Shown here: positions 59,345 through 64,000 of the stretch, one piece after another | Layout of the letters: each line of letters starts with the position of its first letter | Numbering within the stretch: the stretch's first letter is position 1 | Assembly: GCF_900100075.1 (NCBI RefSeq) | Contig: NZ_FNEG01000001.1 | Span: forward strand, 62,001 to 126,000 | Source: Chryseobacterium jejuense | Lineage (GTDB): Bacteria > Bacteroidota > Bacteroidia > Flavobacteriales > Weeksellaceae | DNA length: 64,000 bases | Direction: 5' to 3' | Translations under genes and position numbers: made by a program | Notes under the pieces: model-generated | Database searches by the model: none | Told to the model about the DNA's origin: nothing | Seen by the model: the letters and a program-made list of their open reading frames with translations, nothing else

Positions 59345-59905
59345 ATGAACGATGAACAGCTATTTCTCCTCATTCAAAAGGCCAAAGATAAAGATCAGAA
59401 GGCTCAGACTAAACTCATTAATGTTTTTTGGGTGGATGTTTTCTCTTTTGTGATGAAAAAAGTGAAAGATGAAAATGATGCCGATGAAATCACTGTGAAT
59501 GTTTTTTCCAAAGTATTGTCGAAATTGGATATGTTCGATCCGCATTTTCAGTTTAAAACCTGGATTCTAACCATTGCTCAGAATACTGTTATTGATTTTT
59601 GGAGAAAAAAGAGTCGTGAAAATGAAGACGCTGTTGAAAATCTTGATGAGGTTAAAAATCAATATGCAAAATCCCCTGAGGAACTTTTAATCTCTGAAGA
59701 AGAGCAAAAGAAAATCATTAAAGCCATTGAATCTCTGGATGCTAATTATCAGGACATCATTAAGCTGAGGTTTTTTGAAGAAAAGAGCATAAAGGAAATA
59801 GCCGAAGAATTGGGCATTTCTGTCGCTAACACAAAAGTTCGTGTGATGCGTGCTAAAAAGGTTCTTGCTGAATTGCTTAAGAATAATGAGTTTGAAGATA
59901 ACTGA
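59345..59905 (+). CDS. ECF-type RNA polymerase sigma factor
   Basis: A 186-residue sigma-70 family factor. Region 2 spans about 25-90 (VDVFSFVMKKVKDENDADEI, FDPHFQFKTWILTIAQNTVIDFWRKKS) and region 4 about 125-180 (LDANYQDIIKLRFFEEKSI, KEIAEELGISVANTKVRVMRAKKVL). No anti-sigma factor gene follows; the next gene is a repeat-separated secreted protein on the other strand. The frame starts at a TTG (59336) inside the promoter, so the ATG at 59345 is used. Confidence 0.92.
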   Translation: MNDEQLFLLIQKAKDKDQKAQTKLINVFWVDVFSFVMKKVKDENDADEITVNVFSKVLSKLDMFDPHFQFKTWILTIAQNTVIDFWRKKSRENEDAVENLDEVKNQYAKSPEELLISEEEQKKIIKAIESLDANYQDIIKLRFFEEKSIKEIAEELGISVANTKVRVMRAKKVLAELLKNNEFEDN

Positions 59906-59996
59906 GAATGTTGTTGGAAAACGCAAAGACGCTAAATGTTATACTATATTTAAGACTCAAAGATTTTATCTCCGATAAAATTGAATACTGTTTATC

Positions 59997-60027
59997 CCTC
60001 GCTGATTTAGCAGATAACGCAGATGAC
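59997..60027. repeat. AATCTGCG-type repeat, degraded copy
   Basis: TCGCTGATTTAGCAGATAACGCAGATGA resembles the family at 11596 in its TCGC...GCAGAT words but has no perfect stem. Confidence 0.4.
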
Positions 60028-60091
60028 ATTAGGGACATCAAAATCAATTATTTAATGCACAAATAAGATATCTGATATCTAGTTTTTAAAC

Positions 60092-60136
60092 TATGTATCT
60101 ATGTGGTTCAAAAATAATTAACCACATAGATACATA
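60092..60136. repeat. 17-bp perfect inverted repeat
   Basis: TATGTATCTATGTGGTT (60092-60108) and AACCACATAGATACATA (60120-60136) are exact reverse complements around an 11-nt AT-rich loop. No T tract follows, and each arm repeats TATGTATCTATG, so it looks like a repeat element rather than a terminator. Confidence 0.78.
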
Positions 60137-60182
60137 AGTGATAATCAAATGTTTAATTAGAAAAATAATTATTAGTAGTTGG

Positions 60183-60812
60183 TTACAGGAAAATTTCCTG
60201 TTTGCTTTTAGGAAGTACAATCTTTATACTTTTATCATTTCTGTTCTGGAGATTAATTTTTATTCCCTTTTTAATGTATGTTTCCTTTTGAGAAGGGCCA
60301 TATTCTTTAATATCATCCACCTCATTTTTAAAATTAATCTGTCCTGTAGAAAGGTTGAAGTCTACATTTTTAATATAATCTCCCGGCCTTCCGGAGCTTG
60401 ATGTATGTCCTATCAATTCAAAATGACCGTTTTGATATCTGTATTTATCAGTATAAGCCCATTTCCAACTGCTACCTCCGAAATGATTAATAATCAGTAT
60501 TCCTTTCTCTATACTCGTTCCTGAATAAGGATCACCCATAATGCCTCCGGATTCACTATCAAGAATTGCATTTGTTGATTTTTCCAGAATTGTCCATTGT
60601 CCATTAACTTTTTTCAGAATCTGAATTTCGCGGATTTCACCAAGTTCTCCGGGATCTTTTGTATTGTAAACTATTACTTTTTCGGGAATTTGATCTCCAT
60701 CAAGATCTCCATCCACAGTTTGTAGGATGGTTGAACCTTTTGGCTGAAATTCTTTTTGAGCCCAACAAAAGGTACTGGAAATAAGTGTTAAGATGCAGAA
60801 TATGGTCTTCAT
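60183..60812 (-). CDS. secreted protein with Asp-rich calcium-loop-like motif
   Basis: A 209-residue exported protein (signal peptide MKTIFCILTLISSTFCWAQ). Near residue 34 there is DGDLDGDQIPE, a dockerin/FG-GAP-like calcium-binding loop, followed by strands VIVYNTKDPG and IREIQILKKVNGQWTIL. The central HFGGSSWKWAYTDKYRYQNGHFELIG resembles sequences seen in repeat-type Bacteroidota secreted proteins. No family name is certain. Monocistronic; it is the opposite strand of lipA. Confidence 0.65.
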   Translation of the reverse strand: MKTIFCILTLISSTFCWAQKEFQPKGSTILQTVDGDLDGDQIPEKVIVYNTKDPGELGEIREIQILKKVNGQWTILEKSTNAILDSESGGIMGDPYSGTSIEKGILIINHFGGSSWKWAYTDKYRYQNGHFELIGHTSSSGRPGDYIKNVDFNLSTGQINFKNEVDDIKEYGPSQKETYIKKGIKINLQNRNDKSIKIVLPKSKQEIFL

Positions 60813-60870
60813 ACAATATTTTGAGTTTTGAAATTACAAAATTATATGTTTCATCAATATCTGTGTTTGA

Positions 60871-60899
60871 TTGTTTCGATAAAAAAATCACTAACTTTG
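60871..60899 (+). promoter_or_regulatory. promoter of lipA
   Basis: TTG at 60871-60873 and TAACTTTG at 60892-60899 with an 18-nt spacer; an alternative TTG at 60867 gives 22. The ATG is at 60920. Confidence 0.65.
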
Positions 60900-60919
60900 A
60901 ACCTCAATTTGAGAAATAA

Positions 60920-61786
60920 ATGGAGAATTTAGTTCAAGATACTACCGTTCAAAAACCAAAATGGATTCGTGTAAAACTTCCTACCGGAAAGAACTACAGA
61001 GAATTAAGGACTTTGGTTGATAAATATAAATTAAACACCATTTGCCAAAGCGGAAGCTGCCCGAATATGGGGGAGTGCTGGGGAGAAGGTACGGCAACGT
61101 TCATGATTTTAGGAAATATCTGTACAAGAAGCTGTGGATTCTGTGGAGTAAAAACAGGAAAACCGCTTGATGTAAACTGGGATGAACCTGAAAAAGTGGC
61201 GCGTTCGATCAAATTAATGAAGATCAAACATGCCGTTCTTACTTCTGTAGACCGTGATGATATTAAAGATATGGGATCTATCCTTTGGGCAGAAACTGTA
61301 AATGCTGTAAGAAGAATCTCTCCGGGAACAACAATGGAAACGCTAATTCCGGATTTCCAGGGAATCACCAAACATATTGACAGATTGGTAGACGTTGCTC
61401 CTGAAGTAATCTCTCACAACATGGAGACTGTAAAACGTTTGACCAGAGAAGTGAGAATTCAGGCAAAATATGAAAGAAGCCTTGAGGTTTTAAGATATTT
61501 AAAAGAAGCCGGACAAAGAAGAACCAAAACAGGAGTTATGCTTGGTTTAGGTGAAACTAAAGACGAGGTTTTCCAGACGATTGAAGACATCAGAAATGCT
61601 AATGTAGATGTTATCACTCTAGGACAATACTTACAGCCAACCAAAAAACATCTTCCTGTAAAGAGATTCATTACTCCGGAAGAATTTGATGAACTGGGAG
61701 ACTTTGCAAGAAGCTTAGGTTTCAGACATGTTGAAAGTTCACCTCTAGTAAGAAGTTCTTACCACGCAGAAAAACATATTCATTAA
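60920..61786 (+). CDS. lipA: lipoyl synthase
   Basis: A 288-residue radical-SAM enzyme inserting two sulfurs into octanoyl groups on lipoyl domains. The auxiliary cluster motif [12 protein letters not shown] (about 41-52) and the radical-SAM cluster [10 protein letters not shown] (about 67-76) are both present, with GLGETKDEV later. The end has [14 protein letters not shown] with the conserved RSSYHA. Length is typical. No octanoyltransferase gene is adjacent. Confidence 0.96.
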   Translation: MENLVQDTTVQKPKWIRVKLPTGKNYRELRTLVDKYKLNTICQSGSCPNMGECWGEGTATFMILGNICTRSCGFCGVKTGKPLDVNWDEPEKVARSIKLMKIKHAVLTSVDRDDIKDMGSILWAETVNAVRRISPGTTMETLIPDFQGITKHIDRLVDVAPEVISHNMETVKRLTREVRIQAKYERSLEVLRYLKEAGQRRTKTGVMLGLGETKDEVFQTIEDIRNANVDVITLGQYLQPTKKHLPVKRFITPEEFDELGDFARSLGFRHVESSPLVRSSYHAEKHIH

Positions 61787-61792
61787 AATATA

Positions 61793-61821
61793 GACCGCTC
61801 AGTAATGGGCGGTTTTTTTTT
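61793..61821 (+). terminator. terminator of lipA
   Basis: Stem GACCGC / GCGGT (61793-61798 with 61809-61813), 10-nt loop, then nine Ts. Confidence 0.8.
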
Positions 61822-61892
61822 GATAGGTAATGGGTAATAGGGCGGCACTTAGGAACTATCTTAACCAGAATCAATAAGGAATGGCTTCCATC

Positions 61893-61942
61893 ATTCCCCT
61901 CCTCCGGAGGGGTGTCAAAAATTCAAAGAATTTTTGACGGGG
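61893..61942. repeat. CCTCCGGAGG / GTCAAAAATTC compound palindrome
   Basis: A 10-bp palindrome CCTCCGGAGG at 61901-61910 is followed by an 11-bp perfect inverted repeat GTCAAAAATTC / GAATTTTTGAC (61914-61924 with 61928-61938), and CCCC before and GGGG after could pair as an outer stem. It is a compound intergenic element. Confidence 0.7.
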
Positions 61943-61978
61943 TGGTTTATAACGATCCAATATCAAAATATCACCAAT

Positions 61979-62016
61979 CATCTGTGAAAATCTGCATTAT
62001 CTGCAAGATCAACGAG
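61979..62016. repeat. AATCTGCG-type repeat, degraded copy
   Basis: Reads tgaaaatctgcattatctgc, with TCTGTG before it and AAGATCAACGAG after, the AAATCTGC words of the 11596 family. Confidence 0.45.
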
Positions 62017-62022
62017 ATAATA

Positions 62023-62928
62023 TCAAAACGATTTATTACAAGAAGATTCCCTATTAATCACGCCAATCCGTCCATTAATTTCAATAGGCTTAAAATGTTT
62101 TTTCTTAAACTCTGAAGGCGTTTCTCCTGTATGCTGTTTAAACAATTTATTAAAATAAGAAAGACTTTCAAATCCCACCTGAAAACAAACCTCAGTTACA
62201 GAAGAATCCTTTAACAGATAAATTTTAGCCTGATTGATCCTGTAATTATTAACAAAATCTGTGAATGTCATATTGGTTTGCTTTTTAAAGTACCGGCAGA
62301 AAGCAGGAGTACTTAAGCTTACAATCTGAGCAATCTCATTCACGTTAGGTTTTTTATCATGATTTTCATGAATGTAATCGTAAATTGTTCCCATTCTGAT
62401 CTTATCGTTCAGGAACCATTTGATTCTTGTATCTTCTTTATTAAGCTCGTGCACTTCTGTAGAATTGGCCATAATCTGTAATATTTCAATCAATCCCATT
62501 AATGATTCAAAAGAATTTTTTTCCTTAAGGATTTGCAGTTTTTCAACAACAATATTTTTGGTTTCTCCAGAGAAAGATAATCCAAGGTAAGAATGTTCTA
62601 AAAGATTTTTAATATTCTCAAATTCAGGAACTGGAAGAATGACATCCTGAAGAAAATTTTCCCGTATTTGCAGTACAAGTTGTTTGCATTCCGTCTGTAT
62701 CCCATAATCAAAATTAAGATGAGGAACATTGGCACCAATAAGCAGTAATTCACTGTCTGTAAAACCTGAGATATTTTTTCCAACATGTCGGATTCCATTG
62801 GACGCTTCTACGTATACCAGTTCTATTTCAGGATGATAATGCCAGAAAAAACAGTTTTTCAGACTGGGAGCAAATACCTTAAAAGATTTCCCTTTTTCAA
62901 ACTCTATTGTTTCTTTCTGAATCTTCAT
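62023..62928 (-). CDS. AraC family regulator with cupin sensor
   Basis: A 301-residue regulator: an N-terminal cupin-type ligand domain (about 10-160; FFWHYHPEIELVYVEASNG, GFTDSELLLIGANVPH) and a C-terminal AraC double HTH (about 195-290; NEIAQIVSLSTPAFCRYFKK, VTEVCFQVGFESLSYFNKLF). Soluble. It is divergent from an MFS exporter gene, the classic arrangement of a local regulator with its target; the 177-nt gap would hold the operator, which I could not pinpoint. Confidence 0.88.
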   Translation of the reverse strand: MKIQKETIEFEKGKSFKVFAPSLKNCFFWHYHPEIELVYVEASNGIRHVGKNISGFTDSELLLIGANVPHLNFDYGIQTECKQLVLQIRENFLQDVILPVPEFENIKNLLEHSYLGLSFSGETKNIVVEKLQILKEKNSFESLMGLIEILQIMANSTEVHELNKEDTRIKWFLNDKIRMGTIYDYIHENHDKKPNVNEIAQIVSLSTPAFCRYFKKQTNMTFTDFVNNYRINQAKIYLLKDSSVTEVCFQVGFESLSYFNKLFKQHTGETPSEFKKKHFKPIEINGRIGVINRESSCNKSF

Positions 62929-63105
62929 TTTGTTCTGTTTTGATTGTTTGTAGAGTTAAAATTAAACAAAAAGGTTAATATGGAGCAAATTTTTATCATT
63001 CAAAGAGGTGTGAAATCCAATCTTTCTTTCGAATTTTGCACTTTCAAAAATAAAGATGGTTCACCATTTTTAATTTCAAGACATTAATTCAGTAAAGAAT
63101 AGACA

Positions 63106-64000
63106 ATGAAGATTGATAAAAGAATAATACCGCTGGCGATTGGCGGATTGGGAATAGGAACTACAGAGTTTACCGTTATGGGGCTATTGCCGGACATCGC
63201 AAAAACATTAGAAATCACGATTCCGCAAGCGGGACATCTTATTTCGGCTTATGCAATGGGAGTGGTCATTGGAGCACCGCTTTTGATTGGATATTCAGTA
63301 AAGTATCCCCCTAAAAAAGTATTGATTGCTTTTATGATCCTGTTTACTTTATTTAATGCCCTTTCTGCTATTGCTCCTAATTACGGAACAATGCTGATCA
63401 TCAGATTTATGTCCGGGCTTCCTCACGGAGCTTTCTTCGGAGTAGGAACGGTAGTAGCTGCTAAAATGGCAGGAAAAGGGAAAGAGGCATTTTATATATC
63501 AATGATGTTTACAGGGCTCACGGTAGCCAATCTGGTAATGGTTCCTTTGGTAACCTATATTGGGCACGTCTTCCACTGGAGACTCTATTTTGCTATTGTT
63601 GCTTTAATTGGTGTTTTCGCCCTGTTATTTTTAAAATTATGGCTGCCATCCATTGAGGCCAATCAGAATACCCATTTCATGGATGAATTAAAATTCCTGA
63701 AAAAGAAACAGTCATGGCTGGTATTGGGAATTACAGCGATTGGGTTTGGAGGTCTTTTCACATGGTTGAGCTATATCACCCCTTTAATGACAGGAATTTC
63801 CGGAGTTGATAGCAGCCAAATGGCTTATGTAATGGTTCTTGCCGGAGCCGGAATGGTGGTAGGGAACCTTGCAGGAGGGGTTATTTCAGATAAATTAGGA
63901 CCTGAGAAAACGTGTGCACTTCTGATCTTTTTAATGATGATCTCACTGGTAGGAGTATTCTTACTTTCCGAGCATCAGAATATTGCTTTCCTATTGACAT
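63106..64000 (+). CDS. MFS efflux transporter (AraJ-like), truncated by the window end
   Basis: A partial major-facilitator protein; the first 298 codons are present and the frame is still open at base 64000. The start is MKIDKRIIPLAIGGLGIG. Eight to nine hydrophobic segments are visible, with the motifs GTTEFTVMGLLPDIA in TM1 and RFMSGLPHGAFFG in the TM4 region, and VISDKLGPE in the loop after TM8. These resemble AraJ/YdhP-type drug or sugar exporters. It is divergent from the AraC regulator gene, its probable controller. Substrate unknown. Confidence 0.88.
   Translation, partial: MKIDKRIIPLAIGGLGIGTTEFTVMGLLPDIAKTLEITIPQAGHLISAYAMGVVIGAPLLIGYSVKYPPKKVLIAFMILFTLFNALSAIAPNYGTMLIIRFMSGLPHGAFFGVGTVVAAKMAGKGKEAFYISMMFTGLTVANLVMVPLVTYIGHVFHWRLYFAIVALIGVFALLFLKLWLPSIEANQNTHFMDELKFLKKKQSWLVLGITAIGFGGLFTWLSYITPLMTGISGVDSSQMAYVMVLAGAGMVVGNLAGGVISDKLGPEKTCALLIFLMMISLVGVFLLSEHQNIAFLLT

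Noticed and set aside
60138..60401. 87-codon plus-strand frame opposite the secreted-protein gene
   Set aside because: Antisense overlap with a gene that has a clear signal peptide; no independent coding support.

Overview
The window reads as a chromosomal segment of a Flavobacteriia/Weeksellaceae bacterium, most like Chryseobacterium. Supporting signs are Bacteroidota-type promoters (TTG, about 20 nt, then TAnnTTTG) in front of many genes, A-rich rather than Shine-Dalgarno leaders, AT-rich DNA, an Obg GTPase without its C-terminal domain, a very long signal peptidase I, TonB-dependent receptors, GSCFA, DUF5683, WbqC and LytTR families, and many short intergenic repeats. I saw no phage, transposase, CRISPR array, integron or rRNA. 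The species call is inference; no database search was possible.

Layout. 0.1-5.8 kb: phosphate uptake (DUF47 + Pit), a small lipoprotein between twin terminators, then a polyprenyl synthase/GSCFA/DUF4269/TatD run. 5.9-9.8 kb, minus strand: DEAD-box helicase, obgE, adk and a hypoxanthine phosphoribosyltransferase. 10.0-11.6 kb: an ABC-F protein with a structured leader. 11.8-19.4 kb: HEAT and zinc-ribbon proteins, a WYL regulator, an outer-membrane receptor divergent from a LytS/LytTR two-component pair, a lipase-like hydrolase and a secreted protein. 19.7-25.8 kb: purA, a TonB protein, parA-parB-DUF5683 and dapB. 25.9-37.2 kb, all plus strand: lepB, WbqC, a subtilase, lipocalin and OmpA lipoproteins, a four-gene cassette resembling decaprenylphosphoryl-arabinose synthesis, a PrcB-like lipoprotein, a cysteine desulfurase and thioredoxin. 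37.3-37.8 kb: five identical tRNA-Asp genes in tandem.

38-64 kb is more accessory: an amidohydrolase lipoprotein; an AraC/TonB-receptor/PI-PLC-like cluster; a LuxR-type regulator; a membrane one-component LytTR regulator divergent from a cytochrome P460-like pair; an L,D-transpeptidase; a PDZ aspartyl-protease-like protein; an esterase; a NarL-type two-component pair flanked by two related small lipoproteins; tyrS; a sigma factor; lipA; and an AraC regulator divergent from an MFS exporter cut by the window end.

The most unusual material is intergenic: hairpin-forming repeats whose arms are built from a short word iterated with variations, a different word at each locus; several other palindromic repeat families; an RBS-masking leader before the ABC-F gene; and a pair of perfect DnaA-box sequences in inverted orientation before parAB. 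The best candidate for an unusual pathway is the decaprenyl-phosphoryl-arabinose-like cassette in a Gram-negative.
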